Assembly: GCA_032622095.1 (NCBI GenBank)
Contig: CP136065.1
Coordinates: 35,374,732-35,438,731 of the forward strand
Source: Siphonodentalium dalli
Taxonomy: Eukaryota > Mollusca > Scaphopoda > Gadilida > Siphonodentaliidae
DNA: 64,000 bases
Direction of reading: 5' to 3'
The position numbers were made by a program, and so were the translations under genes. The notes below the pieces were generated by a model. It worked only from the letters and a program-made list of their open reading frames with translations, had not been told where the DNA came from and searched no databases. Every line of letters begins with the position of its first letter. The first letter of the stretch is position 1. Below are positions 51,980 to 64,000 of this stretch, piece by piece.

Positions 51980-52334
51980 AAGTCTGAGTTTAGTGTGCCT
52001 GTCATTTGCAGAATGAGGCCCCCAGACGGTGAATTTAGTGATGCTAACAAGCATGGTGGGCTAGCATCACTAATTCACCCTCTGGGGACCTCATTCTGCT
52101 TAGGCCTCATCTTCTCTGGAAAGTTTCTATAGAAACATCTTCACATAGATTCTATCTCTTTATTAGTTTAGTTTTTATAACATTCTATGTCTCCCATAGC
52201 AGATGAGGGGATGCAGAATGAGGTCCCCAGAGGGTGAATTTAGTGATGCTAGCCTGCTATGATGGATAGCGTCACTAAATTCATGCTCTGGGGATCTCAT
52301 TCTGCAAATGACAGGCACACTAAACTCAGGCTTG
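51980..52334. mobile_element. FB-C foldback element
   Basis: Outer ends AAGTCTGAGTTTAGTGTGCC and GGCACACTAAACTCAGGCTT, two hairpins, and a shortened internal segment. Confidence 0.82.
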
Positions 52335-54168
52335 ATGCATATAGAACGTTATAGTGAATTGATACCTGAATTTTAGTTTCAATCAATTATGTTTAACTAC
52401 TGAAACTCTTGGTTAATTATTTGTATAATCGTCAATTGATCAACTAAATGATTAACCATAACAGTGCTATTAAAAATCAACATTGTTTAGCTTTAAGCCG
52501 TGAAATATTTATTTTCAAAAATATTTTTGCTGAAACATCTAAAACCATAATTTATAAGTCAATAACAACAGTAAGCTAAAATTCAAAAGTAACCAAATTT
52601 TAAAACCAGTCAGAGATAAAAAATATTACAATTATACCTTTGAAATAGTGTCACTGATTGCAGGCTTTTAATTGCCACATGGACAAATGATGGGGACATA
52701 GGAGCCTCTTTATAACAAGATAACATAAAAATATTATAATCTACCGGTAGTGATTTTCTATCACTAACTAGAAGTTGATTTCAATGGTACTTCAATTACA
52801 ACAGTTTAATAAATATTTATTTTTGAGTGATTTTCACGAAAGATAAATTTGCTACTTTCGAAAATAGAATATTGACCTTTGATCAGTATGATGTGAGAAT
52901 AGTTCAAGACGAACATAAGCGGTTGTGATAGCCAGCATACATCGAGACTGCCTTCAGGAGAACCCTCTAATATTGCATATGATATTGATGTAAATTCATT
53001 GCTTGAATTGTCTCAAAGAATTATGATCCAATGAATAAAGTTGTGTTCACAAAGATGTAAAAAAAAATTGCTGCAATTGAATACAAGATATTGGTTCAAT
53101 AATTTATTGTGATTAGGCAAGAGACAGATTACCGGTATTCCTTCAATAACTAGATACTCACAAATGAGTAGTTATTTGATTCCCATTGATTCATTTGTAG
53201 GAATGTTCTGCTAATAACTTCAACAAACAGCCTTACTATAATTTTTATTTCTAGCCATACTTCATTACAGAAGTTTCCATTGGCAATTTCAGTTACATGA
53301 AATTTCTGTAACAATTTTAAAGGACCTTTGTGAACACACCTTTAAGTATTTGTTGTATAGATATTCATGTTGCTCCAATAAACCATATTTGGGCACCTCG
53401 GATCACCCTTTCCACAACAAAATATCAAATTGATGTGAATAATTCCTTCAAAGGTGTATTAAATCTAATCTTATCCCATCCTCAAATGAACTGTTTGTTT
53501 GTCCATGTATAAATTGTCAACATGATGCTCTATTTTTGTTCAAATAAAATATTGTTTACACTAAATCTAATCTGATAAAAATTTCTTATGTTCTTATTAA
53601 AATGGACTGATATCAAAATTGTTTATTCAGAAAATTCACAGCCCTGTTGTTAGTTGCAGCACTTTATCAAAATTAGATTTAAATGCTTATGTTATCTTCA
53701 AATCTAAATCAGACCATAATTTGTTCATGATTTTCACACACCTGGGGTTGATAAAGGTGATAAGTATATGTAAACATAAACATACAATGTCACGCTCTAT
53801 GAGTACGGAGATTGACAAATGTGAACAAATTCTAGGTTTAATGTGAACCTCGATGATTATAAACATCAATTTAAAAGCCTCTGTAAATTTCAATTTTAAA
53901 ATTACATCTGGGCCCAGCCCAAACAATAAACATCTGCTGTTTTTGTTATATCAGTAAACAAACCATAAAGAAACCATAATGACACAAGCTTTATTAGTAA
54001 TGGTACAAAGATGTGGCGTGAACATCAACATAATTTATTGCTCAACACAGAACATACATTCATCAAGCAGAATCCATACTGGAATAAACAATGAAATTGA
54101 AATGATTTTACATGATTGGAATGCAGCATGTGGGCATGTTATCGTTTCAGAATAAATGCATATCGATT
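52335..54168. other. Repeat-poor stretch, no recognisable feature
   Basis: 1.8 kb without any of the palindromic families. No exon supported. Confidence 0.55.
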
Positions 54169-54420
54169 TTAACCCTTCCATGACTGGAGCTTCATGAAAT
54201 TTTTAGAAAACCCTGTGCCAATGCTCTTATATATGTGAGTCTCCCGTAGGGAGCCTCGCATATATAAGAGAATGCATTGGGTTAACAATATTTACCTTGT
54301 AAGCCAGGCATTCTCTTATATATGCGAGGCTGCCTATGGGAGACTTGCGTATATAAGAAAATACACTGGCACAGGATATTTAATGCTGCAGCAGCGCAGC
54401 TCCCACCATGAAAGGGTTAA
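54169..54420 (-). mobile_element. TTAA-B2 element
   Basis: TTAACCCTTCCATGACTGGAG, two hairpins, CAGCTCCCACCATGAAAGGG-TTAA. Confidence 0.8.
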
Positions 54421-54654
54421 TCATAACAAAATACATGCACACCACCCACACATCATGTTTTCTTAGTATATCATAATGTTATATGTTATTTAAGGTTGTT
54501 TGTTATCAAGGGGCTTTCAGAAAATTCAAACATTGACTTATGATACATCACAACAAGCCAATCAATAACTCCTTGAATACTATAGTTACTAGTTCCCATG
54601 GATTCATTTGTGGAATATGAGAATCGAGTTAGTAGCCAGAGAGCTAAAATTACT

Positions 54655-54888
54655 TTTAAGGTACATCCTGTAATTTTGCGAATACCCTGTGCCAAATCAT
54701 TGTCTTATATATGTGAGTCTCCCATGGGGAGCTTCACATTGACCTAACAATATTGACCTTGACCTTATAAGCGAGTGCATTCTCTTATATATGCGAGGCT
54801 CCCTATGGGAGACTGGCATATATAAGAGAATGCACTGGCACAAGATCTTTAATGCTGCACCAGCGCAGCTCCCATCATGAACTCGTTA
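54655..54888 (-). mobile_element. TTAA-B2 element, left end eroded
   Basis: CATCCTGTAATTTTGCGAAT at the left, a first hairpin with a deleted right arm, a complete second hairpin, and CAGCTCCCATCATGAACTCG-TTAA. Confidence 0.72.
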
Positions 54889-54986
54889 AAGATAAGCTAT
54901 TACAGCATGAAGTCTCCATACTATATAGCTAGAAGGGTTAATGTTTTAAAACAAGAAATTATTTTGTCCAATAAAGTGCTTATAAG

Positions 54987-55272
54987 TTAACCCTTTACCC
55001 AACAAACCGGCCAAAACCGGCCAAATAAAGCTTCAACAGCCTAAAATATCTTCGGTCTGTCTCAATAGAACCATACAAATATGGATATCATTGGAACCGG
55101 CTCCTTGACCACATTGTGATAGTTACATTTTTTCTTACATTCTTTAACAATTTTATAATTTTTAATGTGTTAAGCCAATGCATTCTCTTATATATGCGAG
55201 GCGATCTATGGTCGACTCGCATATATAAGAGAATGCATTGGCACAGGGCCCTTCTGTTGGGTAAAGGGTTAA
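54987..55272 (-). mobile_element. TTAA-B1 element, copy 8, one hairpin lost
   Basis: Complete ends, but sequence jumps from GTGATAGTTACA directly into the AT-rich linker. The hairpin next to the long flank is deleted. Confidence 0.87.
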
Positions 55273-55394
55273 CCACAACAGTGAATGCACCAAGCAAAGG
55301 CATCATACAACAACAACAACAACATACACTAAACAAACAGTTTATAACTTATTAATTGTGAACAGTATGTACATACACAGCACTGTGGACAGCC

Positions 55395-55906
55395 AGGGCC
55401 CTCAATCAATTAATATTATACCAGAAGATTGGGCAACAAGGCCCATAATATATTAATATACCAGAAGAATTGGCAACAAGGCCCACAATATATTAATATA
55501 CCAGAAGAATTGGAAAACAAGGCCCACAATATATTAATATACCAGAACAAAGAACGACCCAGGCCCAAAATATATTAATATACCAGAACAAAGAACGACC
55601 CAGGCCCAAAATATATTAATATACCAGAGCAAAGAACGACCCAGGCCCAAAATATATTAATATACCAGAGCAAAGAACGACCCAGGCTCAAAATATATTA
55701 ATATACCAGAACAAAGAACAACCCAGGCCCAAAATATATTAATATACCAGAACAAAGAACGACCCAGGCCCAAAATATATTAATATACCAGAACAAAGAA
55801 CGACCCAGGCCCAAAATATATTAATATACCAGAACAAAGAACGACCCAGGCCCAAAATATATTAATATACCAGAACAAAGAACGACCCAGGCCCAAAATA
55901 TATTAA
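55395..55906. repeat. 41 bp minisatellite (about 12 units)
   Basis: Unit AAAATATATTAATATACCAG, then AACAAAGAACGACCCAGGCC. The first units (GAAGAATTGGCAACAAGGCC) are a diverged subtype and the later ones are nearly identical. Confidence 0.93.
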
Positions 55907-55920
55907 CCTCTTGGCTGCTA

Positions 55921-56133
55921 CAGTAATGCCCAAAATAATCGACTCCTTAACCACAGCAGAATTATTGGTAACTTTTCAGGATTTAGTCGGAAATATGGCT
56001 CGTTGCCATTCATCGGAAAGCTCTCCCCGAGAGCTTTCCGATGAATGGCAACAAGCCATATTTCAAACTAAATCCTGAAAAGTTACCCATAATTCTGCTG
56101 TGGTTAAGGAGTCGATTATTTAGGGCATTACTT
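55921..56133. mobile_element. PalA copy 17, between two parts of a minisatellite
   Basis: Left TA; right end ATTACTTTATAA has lost the terminal G. Full palindrome with matching AAATAATCGACTCC arms. Confidence 0.88.
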
Positions 56134-56362
56134 TATAATTCTGTACTGAGTACGGATGTAAAATGTCGAGTATGAACCTACTTCAGCACACAAGCAACAT
56201 GCCATTATTCATAACATGAACTCTGTTTGAAACAGTGTATGATGTTCTATGATTGTGAATGATAATAACCACTGAATGGAGTCAGTTTCCGATAAATTTT
56301 TTCACTGGAAAGTGACAGCGGCCCATCACACTAAGTCATTCATGAATCATGAGTGAAGAGGT

Positions 56363-56635
56363 TAATATTATATCAGCAAAACGAATAACCAGGGCCCACG
56401 ATTTATTAATATTACACCACCATAACAAACGACTAAGTCCCATAACATATTAATATTATACCAGCACGATAACAATCGAAGGCCCGTAATATATTAATTT
56501 TATACCAGCACGATAGATGACTAAGGCCCATAATATATTAATATTATACCAGCACGATGACGATCCAAGGCCCACAATATATTAATATTATACTAGCACG
56601 ATTGATGACCAAGGCTCATAATATATCAACCTAAA
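56363..56635. repeat. 43 bp minisatellite related to the 41 bp array (about 6 units)
   Basis: CATAATATATTAATATTATA, CCAGCACGAT and CCAAGGCCC recur. The shared AATATATTAATAT-CCAG core links it to 55,395-55,906. Confidence 0.85.
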
Positions 56636-56832
56636 GTATTTTGATTTGTGACACACCAATGCGACAAGGACAACAATCTAACTTAAAATAGAGTAATAAG
56701 TATTGATTCAAAACATTTCATAGAATTATAATGAATTAAAACATTTGAATTTAATGCTCTTTTCTGTCAGACATTTATAAAACAGGTTTTAAACAGTCCA
56801 ACATCTGGATCAAACCCTACCCATCGTCAGCT

Positions 56833-57273
56833 AGCCTGCAAATAGTGTGTCTGTCATTTGCAGAATGGGGTCCCCATAGGGTGAATTTAGTGATGCTATC
56901 CCGCATAGTTCGTGAGCATCACCAAATTCACCCTCTGGGGACCTCATTCTGCTTAGGCCTCATATTCTGGGAAGTATCTATAGTCTAAAATCAACATTGT
57001 TTTAGTTACTTTTTCCCTTCTGTTCAGTTTCTATATCCTCTAATTAGCAGAAAATAAATTGCATAATTGTGGTGACTAATGGGTGAACATCACCAACTTC
57101 AACTGGAGAATTTCAATCTGATTGTAGGTCTCCCATAACAGTTGAGGCCTAAGCTGAATGAGGTTTCCCAGAGGGTGAATTTGGTGATGCTAGCCTGCTA
57201 TGCGGGATAGCGTCACTAATTCCACCCTCTGGGGGACCTCATTCTGCAAATGACCGAATATTTTGCAGGCTTG
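56833..57273. mobile_element. FB-C foldback element
   Basis: Outer ends AGCCTGCAAATAGTGTGTCT and TTTTGCAGGCTT. Two hairpins (56,861-56,953 and 57,155-57,247). Confidence 0.82.
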
Positions 57274-58454
57274 ATCGTCAGGCTGACTGATCCTCATAAA
57301 CAAACAGTATGAAGGAAGATTGAGAGGTGAGAATTTTTATAAGGCTGACCTAATCCTCACACAGGGGGTCTATTCTTACATACCCGATGTCTACCCGAGA
57401 TGCGTCATCGCATAACTTACTCATGATAACACTGCTTATTGTGTGTGTGACAGGTTCTGCATTTCCTGATAGCTTTTAACGGATACACACTGAAAGCACT
57501 GACTCATCACATCGTCGTCACACCAATTTTTTATCTGGTCCTGACCCAATTTTCTACCGATATTTCTTCTTCAGAATGATTTCTTTTTATTATTTTCAAA
57601 TAATTAAAGGGACCCCAAGGCACTCGCAGTGGGTAAATTTGCCCAAAAAGTATAGAAGTTTGTAAGAACATTACCTCTAGAAAGAACATGGAGAAATAGA
57701 TCAACTTTGTTCTTATGTTGAAGGCTTGGGACCCTTTAAGGGAGATCTCAAATCTATCCATGAAATAATGTAATTTGTTTGGACCACACGACTATTGTTT
57801 TTTCAAAAATTGCTTACAATTTACTTAATAGAGTAACTTCATGCAGAGGGAGGAAATAGATCAAGTCAAATGTGAGGTTCCCTGAAATTTTGTTAGCAGA
57901 TTTGTTCTAACTCATGATGATTTATTTCTAATATTGCAATTAAGAGACCGTTTCATGATTTATTGGTGTGTTTAATTTTCATAATTTTTTTTTTTAATTG
58001 ATGTATTCATGGTTCCAAGCCAATTTTTGGCAAAACCTGTTTAGTTTTTTATTCAGGTTGTAGTGGTATACACATATTTGGAGTGAGATGTTCCACCTAA
58101 AAGACCCATTCTTGTCTGATATTGAACTTTTTTTTATCCATATAGTTTCAATGATTTAGTGGGACAGCAATAATTGCTTAATTAATTGGAATTTTCAAAA
58201 TAATTAAATGACATTCTTCGATATTTAGAAGCGTAGTTTATATCGCACAATTGATTTTCAATAAATATTACAATGGAACAAAGCGAAAAATTATGTAAAA
58301 TTTATTTTTTATATTGTTCTTGCAATTGGAGGTCTGGATCCGAAAAAATATTTGTAATTACTAGTTTATTATATTATATTTTTCTGAAATAAAAAGCAAT
58401 AATGTATTTCAATTGTAATAATTCACTAAACTGTTCATCTTCCATAAATAAGAA
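57274..58454. other. No recognisable feature
   Basis: 57,595-57,740 has short inverted ends (AAAGGGACCCCAAGGC ... TTGGGACCCTTTAAG), possibly another small foldback. The remainder is featureless. Confidence 0.5.
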
Positions 58455-58945
58455 CTTAAAGGTACTCAATCCGATAAAACTCCTCTCAATTACTATTTCA
58501 ATGGCTTCGGGGGTCAAAAATATTTGATTCGAGTCGAGGAAGTCACCCATCAAAGCTCAGATTTGTTAGATATCAATTTTAGAAATCTATTATTTTTCAT
58601 TATCGGGAATACTTTCTGGACCAGATCTCAGTCAAAATTGCGTTATTATTACCACTTGATTTTAGAGTTATCCATCCTTGTCTGTTTGAATAGAGTTTTG
58701 GTGTACAAATCTCGAGCAGGATACGAAATTGATGGCAATTATTAGTACTCATCTCGAGAACATAACAAATTTCAAAAATCAATATCTAATAACTCTGAGC
58801 TTTGTTTGATGGGTTCCTCGACTCGAATCAAATATTTTTTACCCCCAAAACCAAAGAAATAGTAATATAGGACCCTCTGATCGGATTGTTGTTGTTGGAA
58901 TCTGTTGAGATGGGGACCCTCTGTTCGGATTGAGTACCTTTAACA
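58455..58945. mobile_element. Large foldback element I (about 490 bp)
   Basis: Ends AAAGGTACTCAATCCGAT and ATTGAGTACCTTT. Long imperfect arms carry TTTGATTCGAGTCGAGGAAG and its complement TTCCTCGACTCGAATCAAA, about 250 bp apart. Partial copies at 16,315 and 24,724. Confidence 0.75.
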
Positions 58946-59349
58946 GATAACATGTTGAATTTTACCCTCAAAAAAGTATTTGGTTTGGCCTAAATAGCAT
59001 GCAAAGCATATAGGGGACACTTAACTCGGTAGAAACTTTTATAGGATATTTGGACTCATTCAAAATTTATAGCAGACACTTGAACGCAGTATATAGATTT
59101 TAACACACAATGACTTGAAAACAGAATAAACAATCTTTACAAGTGGAAGCCTGAATTTATGAGACGGTTAATTGTCCACTGATTCATGGCTTATTGCTTG
59201 GTTGAATAGGTTGTAACTGGATGACCCGCCCCAAGCGACAAACCCACCCACAATGATAGTACAGACCCACAGTAATATGAATACTTCCCATATTTGATTT
59301 GTACCATATGTACTAGAATGATAAAGTAATAATTAGATAACTTATTATA

Positions 59350-59766
59350 TTAACCCTTTCAGTGCCAGGTCCGATTTTTGTATCAACCCATATACCCTGT
59401 GCCAATGCATTCTCTTATATATGTGAGTCGACCATAGGTCGCCTCGCATATATAAGAGAATGCATTGGCCTAACAATTTTTCATCATTTGTTATTATTTT
59501 TTTTACAAATTTAATAATTTTTTTCTTATATTCTTTAACAGACTTATTTTGTAGGTTTAGTGCCTGGGAATCTTACATTTTTCATGGGCATCAAAATTAT
59601 TACTATGAATACTTGGTGATAGTTTTGAATTATAACATGCCCCTAAGGTTTAAACCAATTTGTTTTTCACTATAGCATGCTTAAGCATATTTTTTCATTT
59701 TTTAGGGCCGATTTTACAGACCGTAAATTAGGGCCGATGAGATCGGCCCCTGGCAATGAAAGGGTA
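59350..59766. mobile_element. TTAA-B3 element (long)
   Basis: TTAACCCTTTCAGTGCCAGG at the left, a complete B hairpin (59,402-59,469), an AT-rich linker, then GGGCCGATGAGATCGGCCCC and the end TGGCAATGAAAGGGTAAA. Confidence 0.75.
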
Positions 59767-62700
59767 AAGTACAGTTTACATCCCTCGAAAGTTAGCTACA
59801 GCAAAAGACAATGCCATAGAAAAAGCAGTAGAAGCCAATATAGAACTTGAAGCAATTCTAAATGAATGGCGTGGAAGAAAAATGACTATTTCAAGGGTTG
59901 AGCTTAACTTTAAAAATATCTAAATGTATTAGGGGATATCTGAAAAACAATTTAAGTTACCATTGATACTACTCATCTTAGGAACTCATGTCCATGAAAG
60001 TGCTAAATTCAGTTTGAAATCCACAGTAAAATCTACCAAATATGGAATTATCAATAAAATTATGGAAATATTATCTTGTTTTATGATTTCCCTTAACTAT
60101 TTTTTAAGTTATGAATCTAAACCCAGTGATATTGTTCTAGACATTTGCCCTCGATGTAGGTAGTCGCCGGGGCAGGTCATCACAGAGCCGTTGTAACAGT
60201 TTAATAATAAGCAAAATAAAGAGTCTTACAAGAAGAATAAAGGATATCCAGTAGATTTGAGTTGATCTTGAAGATTTCTCATAATTGAGTGAAAATAAAT
60301 GTTTATAAAATCAGGGATGTCAATGAATAGGTTGAAGTCAGGCAAGTCATATATCACTTGAAAGTTTTTTTTGTCCAAATTTTAGCCTTCACAATTTAGA
60401 GTAAATGATGGTACTCTGCTCTTTTTTTGGACAATAATCAAACTTTTTATTTTTTCCTTTATGGGGAAAAATATTAAAGCACAAAAAAGGCTTAATTCAG
60501 TCATAGCCTGAAAAACTTACATCTCTGATAAAATAAACATTTATTTTGATGTGGAATGAGAACATTTCAAATACGTTTAACACCATATATTGTTTTTACA
60601 TGTTTTTGTGGATTCTATTTCAGACATTCTTTCAAAACAACTTTCATAAAAAAAAATCTGTTGTCGTTGGAGTGTCGGGGAGGGGGAGGGGAGGATACAT
60701 TTTATAAAGTCAGTGGTTATATTGATGAAACCTATCCATTCAGCACAATGACCTCATGTGAATATGATGTAGATATACCACCAGCTTATGATGAAAACAT
60801 GAGTTTATTATTTGATGATTGATTTTATTATGAGTTAGCTGCCTGATCGTATTAGAATGGATTAAGAATTATTTAAGCCAGCCACCGGATGAAGCATTGC
60901 TGTATATTAACATATGAATGATAAAACATTTCATATCAGGCACCAACTTTACCTCAAAATAAAAGGTAAACTGTATCATGTCAACCATATCAACACAAAT
61001 GATAACATTTTCTTTAGTATCTTTAGATATATGAAGACAATCTTTCATATTAATGCCATATTTGTAAACAAATATGTTTATGAACTGAAAGAAGGGGTAG
61101 TATTACATGTGATAAGATTAGAGAGGTGTTACAAAATTACAGTTACACAATCGATTACAGTTGTACAATAAGGTTCTCTCAAATTCATCATATAATCCAT
61201 CATAATCACAGACAATATTTACACCAATGAGAATACAATTCTTATGAACCACATCTGTAAATTCAATTCAGTAAAAAAAATCTGCAATTCAGTAAAACCT
61301 CTCTTTTAATTAAATCCAAATTCTTCAGAAGTAAGGATTTAACCTTTCGCTTTCCATAGTGTTTATAGGGCCAATTAAAGATGGATTATCTCTTTCCTAA
61401 ATATGTGTTACATAGCTTCAGGGGTATAAAATAAAACCTGTCCAGATATGCTTCTATCAATTAATATTGATTTTATGTCATATTTTCTAATATAATGTGA
61501 TAATAAATTAGGACATTTTTTGTTGCTATTTTTAGAACAGGCCATCATGAAAAGTTCAGGTGATCTCATATAGATAAATAGAGCTCTCCCACTTGCTACA
61601 CTCCTAATGTTTGATTTTATGTATTATACAAGAAAATTAAAAATAGAATCAATATTAATTGATAGAAGCGTTTCCGGACTTCAATTCATATTTATTATTT
61701 CATATAAAACGTATTTAGGAAGAGATAGACCATCATCAAACGCGTCTAAATACCACTAGAACAATTATTTCGGTAGAACAGTAACGTTTCAAGCTTTAAT
61801 CAGATGGAATCAGAGAAGATCACTGACTGTTCCCTGGAGATTATGTCATAAAATTTATTATTAAGAATATAATTCACAAAATCTCCTTCAGAAAAAATAT
61901 ATCTGAGCATAGTTTTAGCATGGCTTAAGATTTGATAATGCTGTCTTATGTAATGATACTACCACCAGACATGCCTGAAATGTACAAATATGATATGCGC
62001 AACCAGCCAATCCAAACCGTTACAGATGCCGCACTGTTAGGCGATAACCAGACCAATTCCTCCCAAAATGCACCAGTCGCTTTGTTGCCAGCGGAGAATG
62101 ACTTGTGTAGCCAATCAGCTCCAGCCGTGAGATCTGTGTCTCATCAAACAACGACTTCTTCAGCACCATAGCCGCAACACGTCAACATCGTGTTGGAACA
62201 AAGAAGGTTGAACTCCATGTCAACCAGTAAAAAACTCTTGGGTAGAGTTAAAATCGGCAAACCAGGGCCAAATGTTAGGCCGGGAATGGTCTGAAAATAG
62301 AAGAATAATTTGATTAGTCCTTTGTTTTCTGAATGGATTATCAGCTTGTTCTCAATTATTACGATTTTAACAGAGTTTTAATGGTACGATGAATTCTTAT
62401 AATGCCATGCATTTGCGGGCGGATAATGTAATTTTCTCTCAATAATGGACTACTGCAGGCCATTTTAATGATGTAACGAATGTAACAACTGGAGGTATCT
62501 CCCCAAAAGGTATGCTACATCAGGAGTCTAATAATATTCAGGTCAGGGTACACGAATAGTAAACTGTAATAATAATATGAGTTTCTCGAGCATTATGGTT
62601 CTATTAGCGGCCCTTCAGAAACAGCCCACCATCCTTTTAGCGGCCCGAGACAATTCTGTAACAGGATGTTGGGCTGTTAATCCTTTTGTCATGCCGCTAA

Positions 62701-64000
62701 TAAACAGTAATGTAACGCCATCCAAATTCCAATATCATGTTATTGTTATATTCAAGAAAATGGTATTAAAAGGACAGTATATATTTTTCTTGAACTTTCC
62801 GTACTGAATCATGGAACAATATAATAATTTAGAAATAATATTTATTTATAATAAAGAAATCAGTGAGCATTCAGTAACACACACTGACTATGTAAATATT
62901 TGGAAATAATACTGCAAACATGTCCTAAAAATTAATTTCATTGTAATATATTGCGTTGTTGTTGGGAGTGTTGCTGGGAATAGATATAGCATTTTCAAGA
63001 AAAATTAAAATAAATATCAATTTCAAAAGAAAATGCGGAGTATACAATTTGAAAATTTTATGTCTATATAAAGAAAATGCACGGCAGTGCATATGCACCC
63101 CATGGAAGTACAAGGACACCCAGATGATATTCCACCACATAAAGCTTCAACTCAAACATAACTATAACGTTTTTATGTCTTACTATGTACTTTAGATTCT
63201 CTATGATAAATTAACAATCTCTATACTCCACATACATTCATCTCAGCTCCGCTCACTGACTTACTGAGGAACAACCCCCTGGGAAGCTGATGAATGTTCC
63301 AGTGTTACAACCGTGACTGATACCATTAAAGAAGAAAAATAAATCGCAAATTGATAGCTTTAATGCACTATTCACATAACAGGGCTTAATGGCCTCAGAA
63401 TAAATTAAGCTGTTGGAGATGAAATCTTTGTGTCAAATACTAGGTGTTACTGGTGCAGCCTTGTATAAAATTATACGTATTATTGATGGGTTCTCGATAT
63501 GACAGAAGCATAGAAAGATTTAATTTTGAAAGAACTGCTGTATGGTAAACGTTATGAAAACCGTGTTAACTGTGGTATTGTCTGCTAAGTGTATCTGTTA
63601 ACTATTTTGGCCATAAATATTATTTTATCATATTATGTGCTAATTGCACATTCAATTATGCCATATGCTAATAACGGCAAATAAAATATGTGAAATAAGT
63701 TTTATACACAAAAAACATTTATGGCAAAATACCCAATTCCGAGAAAAACCACAAACAAACTCAGTGATATTTCTTTTATTAGTTCCGACAGGCTAGAGTC
63801 TAAAATTTGTAAACTCGATTTTAAAGATACCAGATTAGATTGACAGTTAAAAGGTAGTTTTTTTTATTTTAATGGTTTTTTAGGCCACACAAAGATAAAT
63901 TTCCTATTTCTCAGGTCATGAAACCCCATGAAACCCCCAGAATCCCCACGCGTGCAACCTTTATACCCGAAAACTCCAAGCGTGCACTTTATATTCGCAT
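59767..64000. other. Repeat-free tail with short open frames only
   Basis: None of the MITE families occurs in these 4.2 kb. Short + strand frames lie at 59,963-60,163, 60,556-60,822, 60,914-61,171, 61,932-62,171 and 62,577-62,807. The 60,556 frame follows a plausible acceptor (GTGGATTCTATTTCAG) at 60,607-60,622 and ends in an acidic tail. None is recognised, and all are of a length expected by chance. Confidence 0.4.

Noticed and set aside
60556-62807. A cluster of small frames that might be a decayed virus or large DNA transposon
   Set aside because: Frames are short, interrupted and unrecognised. Frames of this length are expected by chance in this composition, so no identity is claimed.

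Overview
This 64 kb window is AT-rich eukaryotic DNA that is almost entirely intron and intergenic sequence. The one gene I can support is the 3' portion of a GT54-family N-acetylglucosaminyltransferase IV gene (MGAT4A/B type) on the + strand. It has eight exons between 74 and 24,932, every intron is GT-AG, the reading frame is continuous at all seven splice junctions, and it ends in TGA. The window encodes the C-terminal 344 residues or so of a protein that is about 535 residues in human MGAT4A. The promoter, first exons and membrane anchor lie upstream of base 1. The protein is a Golgi enzyme that adds the beta-1,4-linked GlcNAc branch to the alpha-1,3 mannose arm of N-glycans.

The organism is probably a marine invertebrate, most likely a mollusc or another lophotrochozoan. 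This rests on the invertebrate-like divergence of the MGAT4 exons and on repeats with the architecture of bivalve pearl / Helentron-associated (HINE) elements: an end hairpin, a GTCTGTC microsatellite, a core of about 160 bp tandem repeats and a 3' terminal hairpin. No bacterial, organellar, tRNA or rRNA features were seen.

Everything else is dominated by short non-autonomous elements, most of them palindromic. PalA is a near-perfect palindrome of about 213 bp flanked by TA (17 full, partial or nested copies). A superfamily with TTAA-CCCTTT ends, like piggyBac-type MITEs, has several kinds of interior (B1, B2, B3, B4, G), and B1, B2 and B3 share one hairpin cassette of about 68 bp. FB-C is a double-hairpin foldback of about 430 bp (9 copies). 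There are also hAT-like elements (three with 8 bp target duplications), HINE-like elements, a PIF/Harbinger-like element with TTA duplication, three copies of an unclassified 370 bp repeat (H), and several tandem arrays (18, 24, 41-43, 58, 59 and 161 bp units).

Layout: 1-24,932 MGAT4 exons with repeat-filled introns; 25,000-38,900 intergenic DNA rich in PalA and TTAA elements; 38,930-39,664 an 18 bp satellite; 41,530-42,870 a 58/59 bp minisatellite with higher-order structure; 43,400-57,280 more MITEs plus a 41-43 bp array split by PalA; 57,280-64,000 a repeat-poor tail with only short open frames of doubtful meaning.

The most interesting observations are the following. Several palindromic elements are rearranged exactly at their hairpin tips (chimeras, filler DNA, arm loss, nesting). 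Two old repeat copies in the window act as each other's empty site and define one PalA and one HINE insertion. Two extra copies of the start of MGAT4 exon 7 lie in intron 6; one has an intact splice acceptor and only synonymous differences from, or identity to, the real exon. A TTAA element sits 10 bp beyond the exon 6 donor.
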